Below are positions 15,752-23,844 of a stretch of DNA of 64,000 nt, piece by piece. Position numbers and translations under genes: made by a program. The stretch is taken from assembly GCF_026967795.1 (NCBI RefSeq), contig NZ_JAPVBH010000002.1:702617-766616 (forward strand), given 5' to 3'. Position 1 is the stretch's first letter; every line of letters begins with the position of its first letter. This DNA is from Modestobacter sp. VKM Ac-2986. GTDB lineage: Bacteria > Actinomycetota > Actinomycetes > Mycobacteriales > Geodermatophilaceae. The notes under the pieces are model-generated. The model saw only the letters and a program-made list of their open reading frames with translations. It was not told the DNA's origin and did not search any database.

Positions 15752-16693
15752 TCAGCCGACGGGGAGCGACCCGGCGCGCTCGCGCCGGTACTGCCCGGCG
15801 GTGACCGGGTCGTGGCGGGTGGGGCCGGCCGCCGCGGTGGGCAACCGCTCGACGACCGCCCTCGGGTCGGGCTCGGCGCAGAAGGCCAGCGACAGCAGCT
15901 CCTCGGCCGGCGCCTCCACCGGCGGGGGCAGCACGCGGTGCGGCGCGGAGCGCCAGCGGTCACCGGTCCAGCGCGCGAGCAGGTCACCGGCGGTGACGGT
16001 CAGCGCGCCGGGCACGCACGGGACGTCGACCCACGCGCCCTCCAGGGTCTGCACCTGCAGGCAGCCCAGACCCGGTTCGCGGTCGGTCAGGGTCAACGTG
16101 CCGGGGTCGGTGTGCGCGGCGACCCGCATCTGCCCCGGCGCCACCGACCCGACGGTCCGCCGCGCCGGGTACCAGGTCAGGTCGGCGTGCCAGGCGCCGG
16201 CGGCGAAGCGGGAGGTGAAGAAGTCGGCGTCCAGGTCCAGCGCGAGGGCCAGCACGCGCAGCAGCTCCTCGGCCACGGCGGTGCCGCACCGCGTGAACGC
16301 GGTCGCCGAGGCGCGCAGGCAGGGCGTGCCGGCCGGCCAGACGTTCGGCTCGAACCACTCCGCCTCCAGCGTCCCGAGCACCCCGGCCGGCGCCTCCTCC
16401 GACCCGAAGCCGAAGGACTCCACCAGGTCGGCCGTGGCCCCGCCGCCCGGTGGCACCCAGCCGCGCCCGCCGGGGAGGGTCGCCAGCTCGGCCTTGGCCG
16501 CCGGCGGCTCGGCGAAGAACAGCCGCGCCTCCTCGCGCAGGCAGTGCGTGAGCGGGGGGCTCAGCGGGTGCCCGGTGACCAGCAGGACCCCCACCTCGCA
16601 CAGCGCCCGGTCGACGTCGGTGGCCACCTGCCGGCGGCCCTCCGGGTCGCCCGAGTACCAGGGCGTGAGGTCGACCAATGGGACGGCGGTCAT
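15752..16693 (-). CDS. isopenicillin-N-synthase-like 2-oxoglutarate/Fe(II) oxygenase
   Basis: A 313-residue oxygenase of the IPNS/DIOX family. VPLVDLTPW opens the N-terminal DIOX_N domain, HTDPG gives the first His and the Asp of the iron facial triad, and SAPHRV gives the distal His followed by the Arg that holds 2-oxoglutarate. The ATG at 16693 follows AGAGGAG. No beta-lactam genes are nearby, so an oxidation in small-molecule metabolism is more likely than antibiotic synthesis. It is divergent from the AlkZ-like gene. Substrate unknown. Confidence 0.82.
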   Translation of the reverse strand: MTAVPLVDLTPWYSGDPEGRRQVATDVDRALCEVGVLLVTGHPLSPPLTHCLREEARLFFAEPPAAKAELATLPGGRGWVPPGGGATADLVESFGFGSEEAPAGVLGTLEAEWFEPNVWPAGTPCLRASATAFTRCGTAVAEELLRVLALALDLDADFFTSRFAAGAWHADLTWYPARRTVGSVAPGQMRVAAHTDPGTLTLTDREPGLGCLQVQTLEGAWVDVPCVPGALTVTAGDLLARWTGDRWRSAPHRVLPPPVEAPAEELLSLAFCAEPDPRAVVERLPTAAAGPTRHDPVTAGQYRRERAGSLPVG

Positions 16694-16812
16694 CGGGCTC
16701 CTCTGCGGGACGGCTGCCCATGACGCTAGGCACCCGGCGTTGCCGCTGGATGACACCGCTGTGACACCTCGCACTATCGACGCCCCGCACCGTCGGACCC
16801 GGCTGCCAGGGT

Positions 16813-17865
16813 GTGCGCGTGGACGAGCTCTCGATGCTGCGGATGGCGGCCCAGTGGCTGGTCGGTCCGCCGGCGGCCTCCCCGGTCGAGGCCGTGCGCC
16901 GGCTGACCGCCGTCCAGGCCCAGGACCTGCCCGGTGCGCTGCTGTCGGTCGCGCTGCGCAGCGGGGGCACCCGGGCGGAGGTCACCGCGGCGCTGGACGC
17001 CGGCACCGTCGTCCGGTCCTGGCCGATGCGCGGCACCCTGCACCTGACGGCCGCCGAGGACCTGCGGTGGCTGCTGGACCTGTGCACCGAACGCGTGCTG
17101 CGGGGCGTGGCCACGCGGCGCGCCGCCCTGGAGCTCACCGAGGTCGACCTCGAGCGCGCCCGGGAGGCAGCGGTCGGCGCGCTCACCGGCGGGCGCGCAG
17201 CGAGCCGGGCCGAGCTGCTGGCCGCGCTGACCGCCGGCGGTGTCCCGACGACCGGGCAGCGCGGGTACCACCTGCTGTGGTGGCTGTCCCAGACCGGCAC
17301 GCTGGTCCTGGGCCCCACCCGGGACGGCGACCAGCTGTTCGTGCTGCTGGACGAGTGGGTGCCCGTCCCCCGCCGGCTCGACCGCGAGGAGGCGCTGGGC
17401 GAGCTGGCGCTGCGGTACTTCCGCGGGCACGGCCCGGCCACCGTCGCCGACCTGGTCCGCTGGGCCGGCACCACCGTCGGCGACGGGCGGGCCGGCCTGG
17501 CGTTCGCCCGGCCGCAGCTGGAGACGCTCACCGTCGACGGCACCGAGCACCTGATGGACCCCGGGACGCCGGCACGTCTGGCCGCCGCCCGCGCCGAGGC
17601 CGGGGGCGTGCACCTGCTGCCCGGCTTCGACGAGCTCGTGCTGGGCTACGCCGACCGGAGCTGCACCGTGCCCGCCGAGCACGCCGACCGCATCGTGCCC
17701 GGTGCCAACGGCGTCTTCCGGCCCACCGTCGTCGTCGGCGGTCGGGCGGTGGCCACCTGGCGCACCGGGCGCGGGAAGGCGCGGCCGCTGGAGGTCGAGC
17801 CGTTCGGGGAGCTCGCCCCCGGCGTCCTGGCGGCGGTCGAGCAGCGGTACGCCGCACTGACCTGA
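16813..17865 (+). CDS. AlkZ-like (HTH_42) DNA glycosylase family protein
   Basis: A 350-residue winged-helix DNA-binding protein of the HTH_42 group, which includes AlkZ, the glycosylase that unhooks DNA interstrand crosslinks. TAVQAQD (residues ~33-39) contains the QxQ catalytic motif of the AlkZ branch, and the later HLLPGFDELVLGYADRS, GANGVFRPTVVVGGRAVATWR and KARPLEVEPF segments are family hallmarks. GTG codons at 16813 and 16819 are both possible starts. It would protect DNA from alkylating or crosslinking compounds; not all family members have been shown to be active. Confidence 0.75.
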   Translation: MRVDELSMLRMAAQWLVGPPAASPVEAVRRLTAVQAQDLPGALLSVALRSGGTRAEVTAALDAGTVVRSWPMRGTLHLTAAEDLRWLLDLCTERVLRGVATRRAALELTEVDLERAREAAVGALTGGRAASRAELLAALTAGGVPTTGQRGYHLLWWLSQTGTLVLGPTRDGDQLFVLLDEWVPVPRRLDREEALGELALRYFRGHGPATVADLVRWAGTTVGDGRAGLAFARPQLETLTVDGTEHLMDPGTPARLAAARAEAGGVHLLPGFDELVLGYADRSCTVPAEHADRIVPGANGVFRPTVVVGGRAVATWRTGRGKARPLEVEPFGELAPGVLAAVEQRYAALT

Positions 17866-17901
17866 GGTTGCGGCGCACAACGCCCGGGGAAGGGAGCGGT
17901 C

Positions 17902-18873
17902 ATGGAGTACACACGCCTCGGCACCACCGGTCTGCAGGTCTCCCGGATCTGCCTCGGGATGATGAGCTTCGGCGACGCGTCCCGCGGCGGGCACCCGTGG
18001 GTCCTCCCCGAGGACGACAGCCGGGTCCTCATCGAGAAGGCGCTGTCGGCCGGCATCACCTTCTTCGACACCGCGAACGTCTACTCGGCCGGCTCCAGCG
18101 AGGAGATCACCGGCCGCGCGATCCGCGACTTCGCCCACCGCGAGGACGTCGTCCTGGCCACCAAGGTGCACGGCCGGATGCGGCCGGGCCCCAACGGCGC
18201 CGGCCTGTCCCGCAAGGCGATCACCGCCGAGCTCGAGGCCAGCCTCACCCGGCTCGGCACCGACTACGTCGACCTCTACCAGGTCCACCGCTGGGACCCG
18301 GCCACCCCGATCGAGGAGACGCTGGAGGCGCTCGACGCCGCCGTCCGCTCGGGGAAGGTGCGCTACCTGGGCGCCTCCAGCATGTGGGCGTGGCAGTTCA
18401 GCAAGGCGCTGCACCTGGCCGGCGAGCACGGGTGGCACCGCTTCGTCTCGATGCAGGACCACTACAACCTGCTCAACCGCGAGGAGGAGCGGGAGATGCT
18501 GCCGCTGTGCGCCGACGAGGGCATCGGCGTCATCCCGTGGAGCCCGCTGGCCCGCGGCCGGCTGACCCGCGACTGGGACGAGGCCACCAACCGCTCGGAG
18601 ACCGACGAGTTCGGCAGCAAGCTGTACAACGACGGCGACCGGGTGATCGTGGAGCGGGTCGCCCAGGTGGCCGAGGCGCGCGGCGTCCCGCGGGCGCAGG
18701 TCGCACTGGCCTGGGTGCTGAGCAAGCCGGTGGTGTCGGCCCCGATCGTCGGCGTCACCAAGGACCGGCACCTCGACGACGCGGTCGCCGCCGTCGACCT
18801 GGAGCTCACGCCCGAGGAGATCGCGACGCTGGAGGAACCCTACACCCCGCACGCGGTGGTCGGCTTCCAGTGA
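17902..18873 (+). CDS. aldo/keto reductase
   Basis: A 323-residue NADPH-dependent TIM-barrel reductase of the AKR11/AKR9-like group. The tetrad is complete: FDTANVY (Asp, Tyr), ATKVHGRM (Lys) and YQVHRWD (His). WSPLARGRLTRDW and the C-terminal GVTKDRHLDDAV are the coenzyme-binding region. The ATG follows AAGGGAG. It sits 36 bp after the AlkZ-like gene in the same direction and may be co-transcribed. Substrate unknown. Confidence 0.85.
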   Translation: MEYTRLGTTGLQVSRICLGMMSFGDASRGGHPWVLPEDDSRVLIEKALSAGITFFDTANVYSAGSSEEITGRAIRDFAHREDVVLATKVHGRMRPGPNGAGLSRKAITAELEASLTRLGTDYVDLYQVHRWDPATPIEETLEALDAAVRSGKVRYLGASSMWAWQFSKALHLAGEHGWHRFVSMQDHYNLLNREEEREMLPLCADEGIGVIPWSPLARGRLTRDWDEATNRSETDEFGSKLYNDGDRVIVERVAQVAEARGVPRAQVALAWVLSKPVVSAPIVGVTKDRHLDDAVAAVDLELTPEEIATLEEPYTPHAVVGFQ

Positions 18874-18942
18874 GCCGGCTCGCACGCGGTGCGTGACCTG
18901 CGTCCACGACGGCGGGGGCGGGTGCCGGTCAGGATGGACGTC

Positions 18943-20505
18943 GTGGCCGGCACCTCCTCCCCGCTCCGCCGGGTCGCCCCGCACCTGCTCGGCCCGCCCC
19001 TCCCCCCGGTGTCCGCGCTGTGGGCGGCCAACGGACGGCGGGCGCTGTCGGCGGCCTGCTGCGTCGGGGTGCCGCTCGCGCTCGGTCTGGCACTCGGCCA
19101 CCCCGGCCCCGGGTCGGCCGCCGCGCTGGGCGGGTTCACCGCCGTCTACGGCCACGCGCTCCCCTACCGACGCCGCGCCGGGGTCGCCGCGGGCGTGGCG
19201 CTGGCCGTGGTCGCCTCGATCGCCCTCGGCGGGCTGACCGGCGGGCACCCGGTGCTGCTGGCCGCGACCCTGGGCCTCATCGCCGCGGCGGCCACCGCGG
19301 GCACCGCCGTCTGGCGGGTCGGGCCGCCCGGGGCGCTCCCGCCGGTGCTGGTCGCCGGCAGCGCCAGCGCGCTGGGCTCCGGCGCCGAGGTGGTGGGCCA
19401 GCACGTGGCCGCCGCAGCCGCGGCCGCCGTGCTCAGCTGGGTGGTGGTGATGCTGCCGTGGCTGTGGGACCCGGCCGGCCCCGAGCGCCGGGCACTGCAA
19501 GCCGCCGACGCCGCGGTCACCCGGGCGGAGGCCGACGGTGCCCCCGGCCAGCACGGCACCGTCGCCCGGGCGGTGCGGGTCGCGGTCACCGCCGCCGCCG
19601 GGGGCAGCCGCCGCCGTCCCTCGCTGCTGCCGGCCGCCGCCGACGTCGAGGCGCGCTTCTCCCGCGCCCTGCCCCTGGTCGGCCCGGCCACCCCCCACAC
19701 CGGGGCCCCTGCGCCGACGGTCCGGCCGCGGGCGCCGCTGTGGACCGAGACCGCCGCCCGGATCGGCATCGGCGTGGGCCTCGCCGGCCTGGTCGCAGCC
19801 GCGGCCGGCCTGCCCAGCCCCTACTGGGCGGCGACGTCGGCGGTCGCGGTCCTGCTGGGCACCGACGCCCGGCACACCCGCGCCCGCGCCTTCCACCGGG
19901 TGACCGGCACCCTCGCCGGCACGGCCGTCGCGGCGCTCGTCTTCGCCGTGCAGCCGCCGACCGCGGTCACCGTCGTGCTCGTCGCCGTCCTGCTGATCTG
20001 CGTCGAGCTGCTCATCGCCTCGCAGTACGTCCTCGCCGTCACCTGCCTCACCCCGGTGTCGCTGCTGCTGGTGCACCTGGGCGCGCCCGGCACCCCGGAG
20101 TCGACGCTGATCGCGGCACGGATCGAGGAGACGGTGCTGGGCATGGCGGTCGCGCTGGCCGTCGGGCTGCTGCTGTTCCCCCGGGCCGGCAGCCGGCGCC
20201 TCCCCCACGCGGTCACCGCCACCGCCGACTGCGTGGTCGCCGCGGTCCGGGTCCCGGCCGGCACACCCGCCGACCGGGCGCTGCACGACGAGCTCGTCGC
20301 ACTCACCGACGTGGCCATCGCCGCCCGGGCCGAACTCTTCTCCGCCCGCGGCGCGGACGCCTGGCTGGAGCGCTCCCGCGAGGTCGCCGACCTCGGCTGG
20401 GCGCTGCTCGGCGCCCGGGCACGGGAGGACGACGTCCTCGCCGAGGCGGTCGCCGTCCGGGTCCGCCGCGACCTGGGTCAGTCCTCGATGACGTCGCGTC
20501 CCTGA
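18943..20505 (+). CDS. FUSC-family membrane protein
   Basis: A protein of about 520 residues with two halves of hydrophobic helices (residues ~30-180 and ~290-420) separated by a soluble part, the FUSC/YccS-type arrangement related to aromatic-acid exporter AaeB. The typical segment PYWAATSAVAVLLGTD...RAFHRVTGTLAGTAVAALV marks the second half. The GTG at 18943 lies 7 nt after CAGGAT, compatible with a leaderless message; ATG 18934 is an alternative. Its 3' end overlaps the convergent arr gene by 28 bp. Probably an efflux or envelope protein; substrate unknown. Confidence 0.75.
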   Translation: MAGTSSPLRRVAPHLLGPPLPPVSALWAANGRRALSAACCVGVPLALGLALGHPGPGSAAALGGFTAVYGHALPYRRRAGVAAGVALAVVASIALGGLTGGHPVLLAATLGLIAAAATAGTAVWRVGPPGALPPVLVAGSASALGSGAEVVGQHVAAAAAAAVLSWVVVMLPWLWDPAGPERRALQAADAAVTRAEADGAPGQHGTVARAVRVAVTAAAGGSRRRPSLLPAAADVEARFSRALPLVGPATPHTGAPAPTVRPRAPLWTETAARIGIGVGLAGLVAAAAGLPSPYWAATSAVAVLLGTDARHTRARAFHRVTGTLAGTAVAALVFAVQPPTAVTVVLVAVLLICVELLIASQYVLAVTCLTPVSLLLVHLGAPGTPESTLIAARIEETVLGMAVALAVGLLLFPRAGSRRLPHAVTATADCVVAAVRVPAGTPADRALHDELVALTDVAIAARAELFSARGADAWLERSREVADLGWALLGARAREDDVLAEAVAVRVRRDLGQSSMTSRP

Positions 20506-20936
20506 TCGCGCAGCTCGGCCAGCCGGTCGAGCATGTGACGCAGCACCTCCGGCGGGTGCCCCTGCCAGTCGGGCCGCTCGGCGACGACGCGCAGCGGGGC
20601 GCGGGTGCGGTAGGACTGCGTCGGGTTGCCGGGGAACCGCTTGTCGGTGACGTTCGGGTCGTCCTCGAAGGGGCCGAGTGGCTCCACGACGTAGACGTGA
20701 CCCCGGTCGGTGCCGCCGGCCAGCGCGGTCGCGAGCTCCGCGCCCCAGGCGGCGGTCTCCTCCAGCGCGGTGAAGTAGACGTGGTTCATCACCCGGCCGG
20801 CCTGGAAGTTCGAGCTGTGGCCGGGCACGAGCTCGTCGCCGACCGCGAGCACCGCCTTCGTGCCGTGCAGGAACGGCCCCGGCACGTGGTCACAGTGCTC
20901 GTAGGTCACCCGCTCGCGCGTGCCGCCCTCGTCCAC
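20478..20936 (-). CDS. arr: rifamycin ADP-ribosyltransferase (Arr)
   Basis: A 152-residue enzyme expected to inactivate rifamycins by ADP-ribosylating the C23 hydroxyl. The match to the Arr family is strong along the whole length: FLHGTKA, VGDELVPGHSSNFQAGRVMNHVYFT, AAWGAELA, VYVVEPLGPFEDDPNVTDKRFPGNPTQSYRTR and DWQGHPPE. The catalytic His (FLHG), Tyr (VYFT) and Asp (DDPNVTD) are all there. The GTG at 20936 follows GAGGGGAG. The chromosomal setting with no mobile element suggests an intrinsic resistance gene, as in mycobacteria. Confidence 0.92.
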   Translation of the reverse strand: MDEGGTRERVTYEHCDHVPGPFLHGTKAVLAVGDELVPGHSSNFQAGRVMNHVYFTALEETAAWGAELATALAGGTDRGHVYVVEPLGPFEDDPNVTDKRFPGNPTQSYRTRAPLRVVAERPDWQGHPPEVLRHMLDRLAELRDQGRDVIED

Positions 20937-20970
20937 CCCGGCTCCCCTCGCCCCGCGGCCACCGTAGGGG

Positions 20971-21807
20971 TCAGGCGGGCAGGCCGACCAGCCTCGCCGA
21001 CAGCTCCCACAGCTCCGCGGCCCGGACGTCGTCCCGCGCGGACGGCGCGGTGAGGGTGCGGCTGCGGTGCGCGTGATGGGCACCGTCGCGCCAGCCCCCG
21101 TCGGCCGTGGCCAGCCAGACCAGGGTGTCGGCACCCTGGGCGGGGGTGCGCAGGAAGGCCACCAGCGGGCTGCGGAAGAGCACCCCGGTGGCCCCACCCG
21201 CGGCCCGGCCGAACCCGGTCGCCACCCCGCCGGGGTCGAAGCAGGTGGCGGTGACCTCCGGCGCCCACCGCCGGGCCAGCTCGCGGGTGAACAGGACGTT
21301 GCACCACTTGGCGCGCGCGTAGGCCCGGGTCGCGACGTAGGGCGGACGCGACTCGACGGCCTCGGCCAGGTGCCCGCGCCGGGACGCCCCGCCCCAGTGC
21401 GCGAAGGACGACGTGGTCACCACCCGGCCCCGGCTCGCCCGCAGCTGCGGCTCCAGCAGCCGGGTCAGCAGGTAGGGCGCCAGGTGGTCGACCTGGAAGG
21501 TGCGCTCGTTGCCGTCGACGGTGACCTCGCGGTGCGCGAACGAGGCGCCGGCGTTGTTGACCAGCACGTCGACCCGCGGCAGGTCGGCCAGCTGCGCGGC
21601 GAGCCGGCGGACGTCGTCCAGGCGGGCGAGGTCGACGGTCAGCGCGCGGGCGCCGTCCAGCTCGGCGGCCACGGCGGCCGTCTTCTCCGCCGACCGGCCG
21701 ACCACGACGACCTGCGCGCCGCTGCGGTGCAGCCGGCGGGCGGCCGCCGCGCCGATGCCGTCGCTGGCCCCGGTGACGACGACGACCGGCCCGCCGCCGG
21801 CGCTCAG
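20971..21807 (-). CDS. short-chain dehydrogenase/reductase; start uncertain (CTG?)
   Basis: About 278 residues. VVVVTGASDGIGAAAARRL binds NAD(P), VNNAGASFAHRE is the NNAG motif, TSSFAHWG holds the catalytic Ser and YARAKWCN the Tyr and Lys. The pattern resembles the retinol dehydrogenase/WWOX-like SDRs. No ATG, GTG or TTG lies between the stop of the upstream F420 gene and the nucleotide-binding loop. The likely start is CTG at 21807, overlapping that stop as CTGA; an upstream ATG at 21903 would give an implausible Arg/Pro-rich extension. Probably translated by coupling. Confidence 0.75.
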   Translation of the reverse strand: MSAGGGPVVVVTGASDGIGAAAARRLHRSGAQVVVVGRSAEKTAAVAAELDGARALTVDLARLDDVRRLAAQLADLPRVDVLVNNAGASFAHREVTVDGNERTFQVDHLAPYLLTRLLEPQLRASRGRVVTTSSFAHWGGASRRGHLAEAVESRPPYVATRAYARAKWCNVLFTRELARRWAPEVTATCFDPGGVATGFGRAAGGATGVLFRSPLVAFLRTPAQGADTLVWLATADGGWRDGAHHAHRSRTLTAPSARDDVRAAELWELSARLVGLPA

Positions 21808-22250
21808 TTCTTCGGCTCGACGAGGACGACGGGGATCTCGCGGACCGTCTTCGCCTGGTAGTCGGCGTAGTCGGGGTAGGCCGCCACGGCCCGCTCCCAC
21901 CACACCGCCTTCTCCTCGCCGGTGACCTCGCGGGCCACGCCGTCGACCACCGTGTCGCCGTCCTGCACGGTGACCTGGTCGGGGTGGGCCCTGAGGTTGA
22001 AGTACCAGGTGGGGTGGGTCGGGGCGCCGCCCTGCGAGGCGACCATCGCGTAGACGCCGTCGTGCTCCACGCGCATCAGCGGGTTCTTGCGGACCTTGCC
22101 GCTCTTGGCGCCGCGGGTCGTGTAGACCACGACCGGCTCGGTGCGGCCCGGCAGGGTGTTGCCCTCGCGCCCGCCGGTGCGCTCGTAGAGCTCCACCTGG
22201 TCACGGACCCACTTCTCCGGGCTGGGGACGTACTCACCGTCGAGAGGCAT
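21804..22250 (-). CDS. F420H2-dependent nitroreductase/quinone reductase family protein
   Basis: A 148-residue split-barrel protein of the deazaflavin-dependent nitroreductase (Ddn-like, DUF385) family. VVYTTRGAKSGKVRKNPLMRVE binds F420, and YFNLRAHPDQVTVQDG and WWERAVAAYPDYADYQAKT are diagnostic for the group. It would reduce quinones or nitro compounds with F420H2. It is the first gene of a two-gene operon with the SDR, divergent from a TetR-type regulator with a shared palindromic operator, so it is probably repressed until a small molecule releases that regulator. Confidence 0.88.
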   Translation of the reverse strand: MPLDGEYVPSPEKWVRDQVELYERTGGREGNTLPGRTEPVVVYTTRGAKSGKVRKNPLMRVEHDGVYAMVASQGGAPTHPTWYFNLRAHPDQVTVQDGDTVVDGVAREVTGEEKAVWWERAVAAYPDYADYQAKTVREIPVVLVEPKN

Positions 22251-22289
22251 GACCCGACCCTAGGACGGCCGCCCGCCCGACACCTTCCC

Positions 22290-22315
22290 GACCGGTCGTT
22301 CTTGAACGATCGGTC
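22290..22315. promoter_or_regulatory. palindromic TetR operator between the F420 reductase and TetR genes
   Basis: GACCGGTCGTTC and GAACGATCGGTC form 12-bp arms with one mismatch around TT. It lies 21 bp upstream of the tetR start and 40 bp upstream of the reductase start, covering the tetR -35 region. The divergent arrangement with a TetR gene makes autoregulation the natural reading. Confidence 0.7.
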
Positions 22316-22324
22316 ATCAACGGC

Positions 22325-22330
22325 TACGGT
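22325..22330 (+). promoter_or_regulatory. -10 box TACGGT of a leaderless tetR promoter
   Basis: TACGGT lies 6 nt before the ATG at 22337, and no ribosome-binding sequence is present. Transcription would begin at or very near the start codon. Confidence 0.55.
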
Positions 22331-22336
22331 CGCGTC

Positions 22337-22756
22337 ATGGGCAGGCCGCGCAGCTTCGACGAGGCCGTCGCCGTGACCCGCGCCGCCGCGGTCTTCGCCG
22401 AGCTCGGGTACGAGGGCGCCAGCGTCGACGACCTCGTGCAGCGGCTGGGCGTGCACCGCGGCTCGCTGTACTCGACCTTCGGCAGCAAGCGCGCCCTCTA
22501 CCTGCGGGTGCTCCGCGACCACGTCGACGGCCTGGCCGCGCCGGACGGGAACGGCGCCGACCTGACCCTGCTGCTGCGCGCGGCCGTCGAGCGCGCCCCG
22601 GTCGACCCCGAGGCGGCCGCGCTGGTGGCCCGGGGGCTGGACGCCCTGGCGGAGCACGTGCACCCCGCACCCGGCGAGGGCCCGGCCGCCGCCCTGGCCC
22701 GCCTGCTGGGCGAGCACCTCGTCCGCCGCGCCACCCACCACCAGGAGGACACGTGA
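22337..22756 (+). CDS. TetR-family repressor (short)
   Basis: A 139-residue regulator, shorter than the usual ~190-200. The N-terminal helix-turn-helix is clear: VTRAAAVFAELGYEGASVDDLVQRLGVHRGSLYSTFGSKRALYL (residues ~15-58). The ligand-binding part is reduced. It starts 21 bp from the palindrome at 22290-22315 and probably controls itself and the divergent F420 reductase/SDR operon. Its stop overlaps the next gene by 4 bp. Confidence 0.85.
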   Translation: MGRPRSFDEAVAVTRAAAVFAELGYEGASVDDLVQRLGVHRGSLYSTFGSKRALYLRVLRDHVDGLAAPDGNGADLTLLLRAAVERAPVDPEAAALVARGLDALAEHVHPAPGEGPAAALARLLGEHLVRRATHHQEDT

Positions 22757-23109
22757 CCGCTGTCGAGATCGTCGGGGACACCCTCGTCGTCACCATGACC
22801 GGCCTGGACCGGTTCTGGTCGCTGCGCCGGCGGATCACCGTGCCGCTGGCACACGTACGGGGTGCGACCGCCGACCCCGGGGTGGTCCGGGAGCCCGCCG
22901 GCACCCGCTCCCCGGGGACGTACGTGCCGCGGGTGGTCACCGCCGGCAGCTACCGCCGGGACGGTGAGTGGACCTTCTGGAACCTGCGGGCGTCGCAGCA
23001 GCCCGTCGTCGTCGAGCTGGCCGGCGAACGGTTCCGCCGGCTGGTGCTCGGGGTCGACGACGCCCGTGCGGTGGCCGAGCGGGTGGAGCGCGCCCTGACC
23101 CGCAGCTGA
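22753..23109 (+). CDS. small PH-like domain protein, function unknown
   Basis: A 118-residue soluble protein: VEIVGDTLVVTMTGLDRFWSLRRRITVPLAHV at the start, GTYVPRVVTAGSYRRDGEWTFWNL in the middle and a C-terminal helix DARAVAERVERAL. This beta-rich start plus terminal helix matches the pleckstrin-homology-like fold of many small actinobacterial proteins. It begins with GTG on the stop of tetR (GTGA), so it belongs to that operon. Role unknown; no catalytic motif is visible. Confidence 0.7.
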   Translation: MTAVEIVGDTLVVTMTGLDRFWSLRRRITVPLAHVRGATADPGVVREPAGTRSPGTYVPRVVTAGSYRRDGEWTFWNLRASQQPVVVELAGERFRRLVLGVDDARAVAERVERALTRS

Positions 23110-23193
23110 CCACGCCGGGGTGCGGCCGGACCGGGGCGACGGCAGAGTGCTCCAGGACCCGCCGGACACGACGACGCAGCCCGAGGAGGACCC

Positions 23194-23844
23194 GTGCAGC
23201 CCGCGCCCCCCGCACCCCGGGTCGTCGTCCGCGGCGAGGCGGTCGCCGAGGTGCTCCCCGACGCCGCGGACCTCACCGTCACCGTCGAGGTCCGCGACCG
23301 TCGCCGGGACGCCGCGCTGACCCGGCTGGCCGAGCGGCAGCGGTCGCTCACCGACCTGCTCGAGGCCGCCCGCGGCGACCTGGCCGGGGTGGTCACCGAC
23401 GCGGTCGCCGCCTACCCCGAGTCGGGGGACGGCAGCCGGGTCAGCGGCCACGTCGCGGTGACCACGACCCGGGTGCGGATGGCCGACGTGGCGGCGGCCG
23501 GCGAGCTGGCGGTGGCCGTCGCGACGCTGCCGGACACCTCGCTGCACGGGCCGCACTGGCGCGTCAGCCGAGGGCACCCGGTGCACCAGCAGGTGCGCGG
23601 CGAGGCGGTCGCCGACGCGGTCGCCCGGGCCCGGGCCTACGCTGCTGCGCTGGGCTGCCGGCTCACCGGGCTGGTCGAGGTGCGCGACGTGGACACCCAC
23701 GGCGGCGGCTCGATGCGGGCGTTCGCCGCGGTACCACCCGGCAGCTCCGGCCTGGACCTGCAGCCGGCACCCCAGGAGGTGCACGGGCAGGTCGAGGCCA
23801 CGTTCACCATGTCCGTCCCCGACCAGGAGGTCTTCACGCGATGA
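23194..23844 (+). CDS. SIMPL (DUF541) domain protein
   Basis: A 216-residue protein of the SIMPL/DUF541 family, whose bacterial members have been linked to oxidative-stress tolerance and to periplasmic channels (BP26). VVVRGEAVAEVLPDAADLTVTVEV at the start and RARAYAAALGCRLTGLVEVRDVD in the second half are typical. Unlike most relatives it has no signal peptide. The GTG at 23194 follows GAGGAGG. It overlaps the following metalloprotease gene by 4 bp. Confidence 0.8.
   Translation: MQPAPPAPRVVVRGEAVAEVLPDAADLTVTVEVRDRRRDAALTRLAERQRSLTDLLEAARGDLAGVVTDAVAAYPESGDGSRVSGHVAVTTTRVRMADVAAAGELAVAVATLPDTSLHGPHWRVSRGHPVHQQVRGEAVADAVARARAYAAALGCRLTGLVEVRDVDTHGGGSMRAFAAVPPGSSGLDLQPAPQEVHGQVEATFTMSVPDQEVFTR

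Noticed and set aside
15752..16693. beta-lactam biosynthesis from the isopenicillin-N-synthase-like gene
   Set aside because: The family is broad and no ACV synthetase or other pathway gene is nearby.
15507..18896. 1129-codon open frame on the plus strand
   Set aside because: It crosses the minus-strand oxygenase gene and out-of-frame parts of two plus-strand genes whose own frames carry clear catalytic motifs.
16774..20286. 1170-codon open frame on the minus strand
   Set aside because: It runs antisense through the AlkZ-like, aldo/keto reductase and FUSC genes, has Gly/Arg/Gln/His-rich shadow composition and no domain. High GC makes such frames common.
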